Shown in pieces: positions 23,629 through 32,451 of a stretch of DNA of 34,968 nucleotides. The stretch is from Chersky-840 sp035532735 (GTDB lineage Bacteria > Actinomycetota > Acidimicrobiia > Acidimicrobiales > UBA8190), in assembly GCA_035532735.1 (NCBI GenBank), contig DATKQM010000056.1, forward strand, positions 1 to 34,968. Direction: 5' to 3'. The stretch's first letter is position 1, and the number at the start of each line of letters is the position of its first letter. Below the pieces are notes generated by a model. It searched no databases, had not been told where the DNA came from, and saw nothing but the letters and a program-made list of their open reading frames with translations. The translations under genes were made by a program, and so were the position numbers.

Positions 23629-24603
23629 TCAGCCTTCGCCGTGGTCCTCGAGCCAGCGCTCGGCGTCGAGGGCCGCCATGCACCCCGACCCCGCCGAGGT
23701 GATGGCCTGGCGGTAGATGTGGTCCTGGACATCCCCGCACGCGAACACGCCGTCGACGTTGGTCTGGGTGCCCTCGGTGGTCTTGATGTAGCCGTTCTCG
23801 TCCATGTCGAGCTCACCGACGAACACCGAGGTGTTGGGCACGTGCCCGATGGCGACGAACATGCCGCTGGCGTCGAAGTTGGACTCCTCGCCCGTGATGA
23901 CGTTGGTGATTCCCACCCCGGTCACCTTGCCCTCGCCGAGGACCTCGGTGACCACCGAGTCCCAGATGAAGTCGATCTTGTCGTTCGCGAAGGCCCGGTC
24001 CTGCATGATCTTCGAGGCCCGGAGCTCCTTGCGCCGGTGGATGACCGTCACGCTCTCACCGAACCGGGTGAGGAACGAAGCCTCCTCGAGAGCGGAGTCC
24101 CCTCCGCCCACCACCACGATCTTCTGGTTGCGGAAGAAGAACCCGTCACAGGTCGCGCAGGTCGACACCCCGTGGCCGATGAGCTCCGCCTCGCCGGGCA
24201 CGTTCAACATGACGGCGCGCGCTCCGGTGGCGACGATCACCACCTGGGCCAGGATGTCGGGCTCGCCCTCGGTCGACTCGGTCCAGATCCGGAAAGGTCG
24301 CGACGAGAAGTCGACCCGCTTGGCCTTCCGGGTCAGGAATTCCGCCCCGAAGCGCGCCGCCTGGTCACGAAACCGCGCCATGAGGTCGGGGCCGAGGACG
24401 CCGTCGATGAAACCGGGGTAGTTCTCGACCTCGGTGGTGAGCATGAGCTGGCCGCCGGGCTGGTCGCTCGTCGACGACGGCTCGCCCTCGATGACGAGGG
24501 GTGCGAGGTTGGCCCGGGCCGTGTAGATCGCAGCGGTGAGCCCGGCGGGCCCCGAACCGAGGATCACGACCTGATGGGCTTCGGGCTGATGGGTCTCGGG
24601 CAC
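23629..24603 (-). CDS. trxB: Thioredoxin-disulfide reductase
   Basis: 324 residues from GTG at 24601-24603, chosen because GGAAGG lies just upstream and the FAD fold starts 11 residues later; the longer frame overlaps the preceding gene. The FAD motif is GSGPAG at 16-21, the redox pair is C149-A-T-C152 followed by DGFFFRN, and the NADPH-binding motif is VVVGGGDSALEEA at about 163-175. VDGVFACGDVQD near the C-terminus contacts FAD. It transfers electrons from NADPH to TrxA, encoded next. It starts 1 bp before the end of the membrane-protein gene upstream, so they form one operon. Confidence 0.96.
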   Translation of the reverse strand: MPETHQPEAHQVVILGSGPAGLTAAIYTARANLAPLVIEGEPSSTSDQPGGQLMLTTEVENYPGFIDGVLGPDLMARFRDQAARFGAEFLTRKAKRVDFSSRPFRIWTESTEGEPDILAQVVIVATGARAVMLNVPGEAELIGHGVSTCATCDGFFFRNQKIVVVGGGDSALEEASFLTRFGESVTVIHRRKELRASKIMQDRAFANDKIDFIWDSVVTEVLGEGKVTGVGITNVITGEESNFDASGMFVAIGHVPNTSVFVGELDMDENGYIKTTEGTQTNVDGVFACGDVQDHIYRQAITSAGSGCMAALDAERWLEDHGEG

Positions 24604-24604
24604 C

Positions 24605-24961
24605 TCAGCCTTCCTCTGCGCCCCGGGTCCCGCGCTTGGTCCACGCGTACCCACCCCCCAGAACGAGGATCGCGCCGAGAAGGGCGTCCGAAGCCCACAC
24701 CCGGCCCCCGAAGGCGTAGACGTCGAGCAGCCTGACCAAGGCGATCGCCATCACGACGCTCAGGACCAGGGCCATGGTGGCGATGATGATCCCGAAGACG
24801 AGGCCCCGGGCGGCAAGGATGAGGGGCCGGACCACGCGGTCCTGGACCCCCTCGAGGACATCCTCGATGGTGTCGGCCACCTTGGCGGGCCATTCGGCCT
24901 GCGACAAAGAAGCTGCCGGGGTCGCGGACGGCGGCGATGAGTTCGTGGCCTGGTCTTCCAT
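24605..24961 (-). CDS. Small membrane protein of unknown function between degV and trxB
   Basis: 118 residues. The first 24 are Ser/Ala/Pro rich. An amphipathic stretch (KVADTIEDVLEGVQDRVVRP, about 27-46) leads into a long hydrophobic segment at about 50-80, and a second helix at about 90-106 ends with a positively charged tail (WTKRGTRG). It is probably a two-helix hairpin in the membrane with both ends inside. Its stop is 1 bp from the trxB start, so it is cotranscribed with trxB. I do not recognise a family. The position corresponds to the sigM/Rv3912 slot of mycobacteria, but it is not a sigma factor. Confidence 0.75.
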   Translation of the reverse strand: MEDQATNSSPPSATPAASLSQAEWPAKVADTIEDVLEGVQDRVVRPLILAARGLVFGIIIATMALVLSVVMAIALVRLLDVYAFGGRVWASDALLGAILVLGGGYAWTKRGTRGAEEG

Positions 24962-25049
24962 GACTGTGGAGATTAGTCGCCGACCCCGTCGAACCCGCCT
25001 GGTGGGCGCGCGTTCTGTATCACTTGGGTGGTTCAGCGTGACCGGTGGT

Positions 25050-25895
25050 TCAGCGAGCCTTGGTGATGAAGCACACCCCGATCGAGGCCGGCCCGGCGTG
25101 GCTCCCCACCACCGGCCCGAGGTCCCCGGTCACGATCTCGTGGTCCGGCGTCGGCTTGCGGAGCATCTCGAGGACCTCCTCGAAGTCCGCGGCGGCCCCG
25201 TTGGTTGCTCCCAGCCGTTCGAGGGGCCCCGCCTCGATGGCCTTCCCGGCCAGGTAGCTCAGGGCGCGCGAACGGGTCCGCTGCTTGGACTCGACCTCCA
25301 CCACGCCGTCGACCACATGGATGACGGGCTTGATCGAAAGCAGCGAGCCGACCAGTTGCGCGGCCCCCCCGATGCGCCCGCCACGACGCAGGTAATCGAG
25401 GCTGTCGATGGCGCCGTAGACATGGGTCCGGTCCTTCATGTCGTTGAGCGCGGTTTCGATCTCGTCCAAGCTCCGACCGTCGGCCACCATGTCGGCCGCG
25501 GCCAGCACGAGCAGCCCCTGACCCATGGTCACGCTCTTGGTGTCGACCACCCGCACCGGGATCTGGTCGGCCACGGTCTCGGCCGCGGTGCACGCCGATT
25601 GGTACGTGGCCGACAGTCCCGAGGAGAGCATGACGCACACCACCCCGCTACTCCTCGCGTCGCGTGCTTCGAGGAACGCCTGTTGGAACGCACCCGGCGA
25701 AGGCGCGGCGGTGGAGGGCATGTCGGGGCCGGTGATGACGCGGTCCCAGAATTCCTTGGTCGACAGCTCGTCGCGGTCGACGAGCTCCTCGGAGCCGAAC
25801 CGGATAGTGAGAGGCACGACCCGCACGTCGCGCTCTTCGGCCATCGTCACCGACAAGTCACAAGCGCTGTCGGTGATGACCTGAATGCTCGCCAT
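25050..25895 (-). CDS. DegV family fatty-acid-binding protein
   Basis: 281 residues covering the whole two-domain DegV fold. VITDSACDLS at 6-15, MLSSGLSATYQSA and VDTKSVTMGQGLLVL are family signatures, and the Ser/Thr of these loops hold the lipid carboxylate. Members such as FakB hand fatty acids to a kinase (FakA) for phosphorylation; no FakA homologue is in the window. ATG at 25893-25895 has AGGAGG 5 nt upstream. Same direction as murJ, 63 bp after it. Confidence 0.93.
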   Translation of the reverse strand: MASIQVITDSACDLSVTMAEERDVRVVPLTIRFGSEELVDRDELSTKEFWDRVITGPDMPSTAAPSPGAFQQAFLEARDARSSGVVCVMLSSGLSATYQSACTAAETVADQIPVRVVDTKSVTMGQGLLVLAAADMVADGRSLDEIETALNDMKDRTHVYGAIDSLDYLRRGGRIGGAAQLVGSLLSIKPVIHVVDGVVEVESKQRTRSRALSYLAGKAIEAGPLERLGATNGAAADFEEVLEMLRKPTPDHEIVTGDLGPVVGSHAGPASIGVCFITKAR

Positions 25896-25958
25896 CGGTC
25901 CTCCTCGTTCGGGGGCGATGCCGGCTTCTGCATCGAGGTGCCGACAACCACGAGTCTG

Positions 25959-28070
25959 CTACAGCCCCGCTCCCCCGTGTGGCGACCCACCCGGTTCCGG
26001 CGCTCGCGTTGGTCCGAGCCGCCCCGGCCGAAGCGGCGGCCGACCCGCAGGCGGCAGCGGAGCCGGTGGTGGGGGCGCGCCGGGCCGGCGCCGCGGCCCG
26101 CCCTGGGGCGCAATGTCGGGGCCCTGGGGGGGACGCGGTCGCGGACGAGGCGGGCGAGACCGAGGACCCGGGCCCGGGCCCCGGGGTGGCCCTTGCTCCG
26201 CCTCGCGCATGGCGCGTCGTCGCCGTCGCGCCAGCTCGGCGAGGCCCCCACCCGCGCACACATAGGCCGCCCCGCCGGCCACCGCGCCCAATGCCACCCG
26301 GGCCAGAAGCAGGGGTGTGGTCTCGGACCCCGACACATTGCTCCCCAACACGGCTCCCACCACGAGCGCCACGGTGGCCAGCAACATGTGCCCGAGGGGT
26401 GGCCCGAGCACGTCCCCGGCGAGGCCCTGGAAGCGGGTCCGCAGATAGCCCAGGGCCACCAGCGCGGCCACGGTGTAGGCGATGCTGATCGACAGCGCGA
26501 TGCCCCGCACCCCGAAGTGCCCGGCCAGGGCCACGGCGAGGACGATGTTGACCCCGTTCTCGAACGCATACAGCCAGAACGCCGAGCGCAGGTCTTGGAC
26601 GCTCTGGAGGACCCGCACCGCATAGAGAAAGACACAGAACCCGGGCAGCCCCAAGGCCAACATGGCCAAGGACTCGGCCGTGGCGGTGGTGTTGTGCGCG
26701 GCACCGTGGCCGGCCACGAGCGCGACGAGCGGTCGGGCCAGGATGAGCTCGCCCGCGGCGGCGGGGATGACGATGGCCAGCATGGCCCGCAACCCCGTCC
26801 CCATCCGCCGCCGGAACGCCACCAGATCGCCCTGGGCCCATCGCGCCGTGAGCTCGGGGGCCGTGGCGCTCATGATCGACACGGCCACGACGCCGTAGGG
26901 GAGCTGGAAGAAGATGTAGGCGTAGGTATACGCGGACACCGCCCCGGGCCCGACTTTCTCCGACAGGGCCAGCACCACCAGCAGGGCGATCTGGTTAGCC
27001 ACGACCAAACCGAAGGTCCATCCCGACAGCCGGAGGATGGTCCGAACCGCCTCGTGGCGGAAGTCCGGTCTCCAACGCAGGTGCAACCCGGCTCGTCGCA
27101 GGCTCGGGACCATGAGCCCGGCCTGGGCCACGACGCCGGCGGTGGTGCCGAGACCCAGAAGCAGCAATTGGCCCTTATGCGCGGCCACTCCGGCCAACGA
27201 GGCACGGTGCACGGTGGTGCCGAACACGAGCAGCATGGCGATGAGGACCACGTTGTTGGCGACGGGGGTGAACATGGGCGCGCCGAACTTGCGCCTGGCG
27301 TTGAGCAGCGCCGTGCCCACGCTGATGAACCCGTAACAGGTCAGCTGGGGGACGAACAGGAACAGCAGGTCCTTGGCCACAGCCCGGCTCTGGACAGCCT
27401 GGGCGCTGTGGTTGAGCGACGTGGTGGCGTCGACGATGAACGGGACCGCGAACAGGAACAGGATCGAGGCCACCGCGATCACGATCATGGTCACGCTCAC
27501 CACGGCCGACACCGCGTCCCAGGCGTCGTCGTCGGCGCGCGTCGTCAACCGGTGGACGAAGACGGGCACGAACGTGGCCGAGAGCACCCCCCCGAGCACG
27601 ATGTCGTGGATGATGTTGGGCATCGTGTTGGCGAGGTTGTACGAGTCGGCCAGGCTCAACGTCCCCAACGCGTACGTGAGGGCGAAGATCCGCACTACCC
27701 CGGTGGCCCGCGACAGTGTCGTCCCCACCGCCATGACGGCGGTCGCTCGACGCAGTCCCGTCCCCTCCGTCGAAGCCTCGACGGGTGCCGAGGGTGTGAT
27801 CTCTTCGACCTCCTCACCGACGGTGCTGTCAACGTCGGACTGGTCGGGAACGCCCACCTCCCCCTCTGCGGTGTCCTCGTCGACCGCGTCCGTCACCTGG
27901 ACCTCGGTGTCGGGGACCTCGGGCTCCGGAGACTCAGCGACCCGGTACTCGGTCTCTTGAAACTCGCTGTCGTAGTCGTCGGGCTCGTCGAGGCCCTCGA
28001 CGTCGGCCCAGTCGCCCCGTCGGCCGGGATCGTCCCGGTCTTCGACGGGGGGCTCGCCGGGTCCGCTCAC
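25959..28070 (-). CDS. murJ: Lipid II flippase MurJ (MviN) with disordered N- and C-terminal tails
   Basis: 703 residues from GTG at 28068-28070, which overlaps the preceding stop by 4 bp (GTGA). The first about 105 residues are acidic and low complexity. The MATE/MurJ core then starts with TGLRRATAVMAVGTTLSRATG and includes ADSYNLANTMPNIIHDIVLG, the canonical MurJ segment, and some 14 hydrophobic helices to about residue 610. The last 90 residues are Pro/Arg/Gly rich. It moves lipid II across the membrane for peptidoglycan synthesis. The mycobacterial homologue also has a long cytoplasmic extension that binds FhaA, but it is a pseudokinase, unlike the tail here. Cotranscribed with the DUF6049 gene. 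Confidence 0.93.
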   Translation of the reverse strand: MSGPGEPPVEDRDDPGRRGDWADVEGLDEPDDYDSEFQETEYRVAESPEPEVPDTEVQVTDAVDEDTAEGEVGVPDQSDVDSTVGEEVEEITPSAPVEASTEGTGLRRATAVMAVGTTLSRATGVVRIFALTYALGTLSLADSYNLANTMPNIIHDIVLGGVLSATFVPVFVHRLTTRADDDAWDAVSAVVSVTMIVIAVASILFLFAVPFIVDATTSLNHSAQAVQSRAVAKDLLFLFVPQLTCYGFISVGTALLNARRKFGAPMFTPVANNVVLIAMLLVFGTTVHRASLAGVAAHKGQLLLLGLGTTAGVVAQAGLMVPSLRRAGLHLRWRPDFRHEAVRTILRLSGWTFGLVVANQIALLVVLALSEKVGPGAVSAYTYAYIFFQLPYGVVAVSIMSATAPELTARWAQGDLVAFRRRMGTGLRAMLAIVIPAAAGELILARPLVALVAGHGAAHNTTATAESLAMLALGLPGFCVFLYAVRVLQSVQDLRSAFWLYAFENGVNIVLAVALAGHFGVRGIALSISIAYTVAALVALGYLRTRFQGLAGDVLGPPLGHMLLATVALVVGAVLGSNVSGSETTPLLLARVALGAVAGGAAYVCAGGGLAELARRRRRAMREAEQGPPRGPGPGPRSRPPRPRPRPPQGPDIAPQGGPRRRPGAPPPPAPLPPAGRPPLRPGRLGPTRAPEPGGSPHGGAGL

Positions 28071-30319
28071 GCCACAGGTCCCCGGACGCGCGCCACGGTG
28101 TGGGCGCCCCGCCGCTTCTTGCCCCGCCACAAGGTCCGTCCCCACCAAAAGAACAGGACGAGGACGGCACCCACCGACAAGGCGATGGCCACGGCCGAGG
28201 TCGACAGGGACCGCACCGTCAGCTGGCCGCCGGCCAGGACGAGGTTCCCCTCCGGGCTCTCGAGGGCCACATGGATCGCGAAGTCACCCGACGCCCGCGC
28301 CGACATGTCGACGTAGACGGCGTTGGTGGCGTGATCGAGGGTGCACAGGGCGGAGAAGCTCGACCGTCCCGCCGAGCTCCGGACGTGCGGAGCCTTGCAG
28401 ATGGCCCCGGGCAGCTGGGTGTTTGCCACCGGGAACCGGAGCTTGTCGCTCGTCAGTTTCACCACCACGGTCACCGGATACCCCGTGTTCCGCAGCAACG
28501 TGATGGGGACACTGGCCGTGCCGGCCGTGAGTCGGATGGTGTCGGATCGGACCCCCAGGCCCCGCAGCCGTTGATCGAGAGCGGTGTTGAACCCGGCCAA
28601 CCCGGCTTGTTGTTGGTGCCCGGACAACAGGCTCGACTCGGCGGCCAGGAGGAGGTCGTCGGTGACCTGCGCGGTGGTGGCCCCCGCCGCACTCCCCGCC
28701 ACCGCACTGGCGAACCCCGACTGCCGGGCCCGGGCGGCCCGGATGGCCCGAGCGGTCCGGGCCTCGACCCCCCCCGTCGTCGGCGTCACCACGTGGCGAC
28801 TGGTCGCTTCTCTATCCGCCCCCACCGCCACCTCCGCGAAGAGCTGGTCGACGGTGACCGGTTCGACCACGGGGTTTCCCACGAGCCCGCTGAGCAACGA
28901 GGACACGAAGGCTGCACTCGGTGCCCACGCCGCGGGGGGAACCACCACCACGCCTCGCACGGCGGGGGTGCCCCCCGGACCGCGCAGGTTGGGAACCTCG
29001 TAGTAGATGAGCGACGCCTCGGCCAACAACTGCTCCGCCGCCAACGCCGGATCGGCGCCCTGAGCCCCGTTCAACCGTTCGTCCAGCCCGCCGTCGGACA
29101 CCATGCCAGTGGGTGCCGGGCCGGTGCTGGTCGAGCCCGGCGCCGGGGTGAGCGTGAAGGGCTGGGTCACCGTGAGCGGGCCCGTCGGTCCCGACACCGA
29201 CCCGGGGGGCACCACCAGATGGGCGTCCTCGCCACTGAGTTGGTCCACGGCGTCCTGATCGAGCGGGGTCCGCGCCACCCAGGTGCCCTTCGTGGCGTGC
29301 ACCCCGATCGGCCCGGAGCCGAGGATGTCGTCGCCCCGCTGCAGCTGGGCGGCTAACTCTCCGGGCAACCCGGCACCGACCAGCGCGCCGGCGTCGACGG
29401 GCACGAAGGGCCCCGCCAGGGTCTGGCGCGTGGACGAGCCCGACAAGCCGGCCACCTCACCGACGGTGTGGCCGTGGCCGGTCACCGCCAGCTGATCGAG
29501 GGTGGCGGCATCGGGGGCCAATGTCACCGGCACGAGCGGGGCCCCGGCCAACGCGCTCAAGAGCCCCTCCAATTTGCTCAGCCCGGCGGGGCTCGGCGCG
29601 GGAACGTGCCCGTGGTCATCGGCCGTGGGCGGTCCGAGGCCCAGCGGCACGACGAGCGCCAACCGCAGTGGCTCACTGGTGGCGGACGGATCGTCGTAGA
29701 CGAGATAACTGACGAGCTGCGCGCCCGACCCCGACGAATCGCTCAATGTGACCTTGATCGGATAGACGTTGGCGCAGCTCCCGGACTGACAGCCCAGATC
29801 CGCCGTCCAATTCCCCGTGCCCGTGGGCGTGGTGTCCCCGTCGACGGGGATGGTGACATCGGTCACGCCCTGGACGTCGGTGCTGAACCCGCTCAGCGCC
29901 AGGCCCGGCGACAGGGCGATGACCGAGCCCAGCCCCTTGCCGCTGAGGGTCTCGTCGAACGCAGAGCGGGTCGAGAGGGGGTGGTACACGGTGAAGGAGA
30001 GCTTGAGCGCGTCCCGCGGTGCGCTGCTCTGGATCCGCAGGCTCATGGTCAGGTCCTGGTTGGGAACCTTCGGCCCCACCCAGGGCGACTGTTTCACGAG
30101 GGTCAGGTGGTCGACATGACGGGTCGCCGGTGCCGCTGCGGCCGGGGGTGCGCCGAGCGGGAGCCAACCGAGAGCCAACGCCAACACCGCACCGGTCGTG
30201 ACTGCGGGGAGGACTCTTCTGCCCACCCGACGTGGTATCGAGCGACGGGAGTCGGGGGCACACGTGTCGGGAGTCCGGTCCACCTCGGCGTCGGAGCCTA
30301 TGCCACCGTCGGCCCTCAT
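28067..30319 (-). CDS. DUF6049 family secreted/membrane-anchored protein
   Basis: 750 residues. A signal peptide is visible at about 33-62 (RRVLPAVTTGAVLALALGWL with AAAAP as cleavage region), then a large extracellular part, and a single membrane helix near 715-735 (AVAIALSVGAVLVLFFWWG) followed by a basic end (KKRRG). The layout and its place directly before murJ match the actinobacterial DUF6049 family (Rv3909 next to Rv3910 in M. tuberculosis). The ectodomain has repeated Ig-like strands at its ends. A role in envelope assembly is inferred from the coupling with murJ. The ATG at 30317-30319 has no clear ribosome site; GTG at 30278-30280 with GAGG is an alternative. Confidence 0.85.
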   Translation of the reverse strand: MRADGGIGSDAEVDRTPDTCAPDSRRSIPRRVGRRVLPAVTTGAVLALALGWLPLGAPPAAAAPATRHVDHLTLVKQSPWVGPKVPNQDLTMSLRIQSSAPRDALKLSFTVYHPLSTRSAFDETLSGKGLGSVIALSPGLALSGFSTDVQGVTDVTIPVDGDTTPTGTGNWTADLGCQSGSCANVYPIKVTLSDSSGSGAQLVSYLVYDDPSATSEPLRLALVVPLGLGPPTADDHGHVPAPSPAGLSKLEGLLSALAGAPLVPVTLAPDAATLDQLAVTGHGHTVGEVAGLSGSSTRQTLAGPFVPVDAGALVGAGLPGELAAQLQRGDDILGSGPIGVHATKGTWVARTPLDQDAVDQLSGEDAHLVVPPGSVSGPTGPLTVTQPFTLTPAPGSTSTGPAPTGMVSDGGLDERLNGAQGADPALAAEQLLAEASLIYYEVPNLRGPGGTPAVRGVVVVPPAAWAPSAAFVSSLLSGLVGNPVVEPVTVDQLFAEVAVGADREATSRHVVTPTTGGVEARTARAIRAARARQSGFASAVAGSAAGATTAQVTDDLLLAAESSLLSGHQQQAGLAGFNTALDQRLRGLGVRSDTIRLTAGTASVPITLLRNTGYPVTVVVKLTSDKLRFPVANTQLPGAICKAPHVRSSAGRSSFSALCTLDHATNAVYVDMSARASGDFAIHVALESPEGNLVLAGGQLTVRSLSTSAVAIALSVGAVLVLFFWWGRTLWRGKKRRGAHTVARVRGPVA

Positions 30320-30344
30320 CCCGGGCTTGGGTGGGAGATGTTCC

Positions 30345-30986
30345 TCAGATGCCGAACCCCGCGGCCCGTACCGCGGCCACGGCTTGGGACGGTCCCGCCA
30401 ATGTCACCCGAGCGGCGTCGCCCCGCCCCGAGAGGAAGAGCACGATCTCCATGGCCGTGCCGGTCAGGGTGGCGACCGACGGTCCGGGCCGGGCGTGGAC
30501 CACGCTCCCGTCGGGCCGCACCAGGTCGACACCGACCTCTTTGACGGGACGGGTCATGAACCTCCCACCCCGCTGGAGCATCGTCCACAACCCGTCCTCG
30601 ACGGCGGCGGCTTCGGCGCCGGTGCGCGCTGTGGTGTCCCCCCCGCCGCGCCGGACGTCCTCGTGATGGACGAAGTACTCGGTCTGGTTCATGGCCTTGT
30701 CGAAGGGCCGCAGCACCGCCGGCGGCCCCCGGCGTACCGTGGCGACGAGCTCGGCGTACGAATGGGTCTGCTTGGCCCGCTCGAGCATCCGCGCCGTCAA
30801 TCGGGCCGCGGCACCGCCCATGACGAGGCCGGGTCCCGACAAGGGCTTGCGCTCTCGGATGACCAGATGCGCGGCGAGGTCGTAACTCGTCCAGCCCTCG
30901 CACAGGGTGGGGGCATCGGGCCCCACCTTCGAGAAGAGATCGCACAACCCGGCCCGCTCGGCCTGCTGGATCGGGAGCGACGCCAT
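30345..30986 (-). CDS. TIGR03085-like metal-binding protein (mycothiol/DinB-type fold)
   Basis: 213 residues. CEGWTSYDLAAHLVIRER (29-46) and NQTEYFVHHEDVRR (100-113) are the conserved blocks, and H40, H107/H108 and D110 are candidate metal ligands. This is the four-helix DinB-like fold shared with mycothiol-dependent maleylpyruvate isomerases. Enzyme activity is unknown for this subfamily. It is found in actinobacteria, which make mycothiol. It is the first gene of the block running to the CwlM-like gene, 25 bp before the DUF6049 gene and divergent from pcnA with about 60 bp between them. Confidence 0.85.
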   Translation of the reverse strand: MASLPIQQAERAGLCDLFSKVGPDAPTLCEGWTSYDLAAHLVIRERKPLSGPGLVMGGAAARLTARMLERAKQTHSYAELVATVRRGPPAVLRPFDKAMNQTEYFVHHEDVRRGGGDTTARTGAEAAAVEDGLWTMLQRGGRFMTRPVKEVGVDLVRPDGSVVHARPGPSVATLTGTAMEIVLFLSGRGDAARVTLAGPSQAVAAVRAAGFGI

Positions 30987-31046
30987 CGCGCCCGGACCCT
31001 ACGACCACGACGGTCGCCGGTCAACGCCGCACTACCCTCGACGCCG

Positions 31047-32432
31047 GTGATCCCCGAGCGCTTTCAGCCCCTGGTCCGGGCCACCGCGGAGCTGGCCCGC
31101 CGGTTCGAGGCGGCCGGACGTCGCCTCTACGTCGTCGGTGGCCCCGTTCGTGACGCCTTCGCCGGTGACGAAGCCCCGGGGGGCAAGAAGGATCTCGACC
31201 TCACCACCGACGCCCATCCCGACGAGGTCGAACAGCTCGTGACGGGTTGGGCCGACGCCGTCTGGCTCCAGGGCAAGCGCTTCGGCACCGTGGGGCTCCG
31301 GAAAGCCGACCAGGACTACGAGATCACGACCCATCGTGCCGAGGTCTACGTCCCGGAGTCCCGCAAGCCCGAGGTGTCCTTCGGCGACTCGATCGAGGTC
31401 GACCTGTCGCGCCGCGACTTCACCGTGAACGCCATGGCACTGCGGCTCCCGGATCTCGAGCTCGTCGACCCCTACGACGGGCTCGCCGATCTCGCCGCGC
31501 GCCGGTTGCGCACACCCCTGCCCGCCGAGGTGTCCTTCGGCGACGACCCCCTCCGCATGCTCCGCGCCGCGCGTTTGATGGCTGGCTTCGGCCTCGAGCC
31601 CGTCCCCGAGATCCCCGCCGCGGTCAAGGCCATGCACGACCGCCTGTCCATCGTCTCGGCGGAGCGGATCCGCGACGAGCTCGACAAGCTGGTCTCGGTG
31701 GACAAGCCTTCGCCGGGACTCTGGTTCATCGTGGAGACCGGCCTCGCCGACGAGTTCCTCCCCGAGCTGCCCGGTCTCGCCCTCGAGCAGGACCCCATCC
31801 ACCGCCACAAAGACGTCCTCGCCCACACCCTGGCCGTCGTCGACAAGACCGGCCCGGACCGCCTGCTCCGTCTGGCCGCCCTGCTCCATGACATCGGTAA
31901 GCCCCGCACCCGCTCCTTCGGCTCGGGCGGGGTCACCTTCCATCACCACGAGGTGGTGGGGGCCCGGATGACCCGCGACCGCCTGACGGCATTGCGCTAC
32001 CCCCAAGAGGACATCGCGGTGGTGACCAAGCTCGTCGAGCTCCACCTCCGCTTCCACACCTACCGCTTGGGATGGACCGACCGCGCCGTCCGTCGCTATG
32101 TCCGAGACGCAGGGCCTCTTCTCGAGCGGCTCAACGAGCTGACCCGGTCGGACTGCACCACCCGCAACGCGGCCCGGGCCCGGGCCCTCGAACGCCGCAT
32201 GGACGAGCTCGAGGCTCGCATCGCCGAGCTGGCCGAAGAGGAGGAGCTCCAGGCCCTACGGCCCGAGCTCGACGGGGTCAAGGTCATGGAGCACCTCGGG
32301 GTTCCTCCCGGCCCGGTCGTGGGCCAGGCCCTCGACTTCTTGATGGAGCTCCGCCTCGACGAAGGCCCCCTGGGTGAGGACGAGGCCTACCGACGTCTCG
32401 ACGAATGGTGGAAGACACAGTCTTCGGGGTAG
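31047..32432 (+). CDS. pcnA: CCA tRNA nucleotidyltransferase / poly(A) polymerase family protein with HD domain
   Basis: 461 residues from GTG at 31047. The pol-beta-type nucleotidyltransferase head shows VVGGPVRDAF at 29-38 and the metal-binding D49-L-D51, then RRDFTVNAMAL and DDPLRMLRAARL. An HD phosphohydrolase domain follows (HKDVLAHTLAVVDKT and LAALLHDIGKP). The C-terminal third has the charged helix RRMDELEARIAELAEEEELQ. It adds or repairs the CCA end of tRNA; the tRNA-Ile here already encodes CCA, so repair is one use. In mycobacteria pcnA also lies near the DUF6049/murJ genes and diverges from them. The stop abuts the ino1 stop. Confidence 0.93.
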   Translation: MIPERFQPLVRATAELARRFEAAGRRLYVVGGPVRDAFAGDEAPGGKKDLDLTTDAHPDEVEQLVTGWADAVWLQGKRFGTVGLRKADQDYEITTHRAEVYVPESRKPEVSFGDSIEVDLSRRDFTVNAMALRLPDLELVDPYDGLADLAARRLRTPLPAEVSFGDDPLRMLRAARLMAGFGLEPVPEIPAAVKAMHDRLSIVSAERIRDELDKLVSVDKPSPGLWFIVETGLADEFLPELPGLALEQDPIHRHKDVLAHTLAVVDKTGPDRLLRLAALLHDIGKPRTRSFGSGGVTFHHHEVVGARMTRDRLTALRYPQEDIAVVTKLVELHLRFHTYRLGWTDRAVRRYVRDAGPLLERLNELTRSDCTTRNAARARALERRMDELEARIAELAEEEELQALRPELDGVKVMEHLGVPPGPVVGQALDFLMELRLDEGPLGEDEAYRRLDEWWKTQSSG

Positions 32433-32451
32433 TCAGCCCTCGGGGTAGTCA
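32418..32451. repeat. Tandem 15-bp duplication at the convergent stops of pcnA and ino1
   Basis: TCGGGGTAGTCAGCC occurs at 32423-32437 and again at 32439-32453, about 16 bp apart. The first copy contains the pcnA stop (TAG) and the ino1 stop (TCA on the plus strand). The second copy encodes the last ino1 codons. The coordinates span both copies approximately. Confidence 0.65.

Noticed and set aside
24774..28316. Open frame of 1180 codons on the plus strand
   Set aside because: It is antisense to trxB-side genes, degV and murJ, has biased His/Arg/Gly composition and no family similarity. High-GC third positions create such shadow frames.
30198..31046. Upstream extension of the pcnA frame
   Set aside because: It runs antisense through the TIGR03085-like gene; nucleotidyltransferase similarity starts at 31047.
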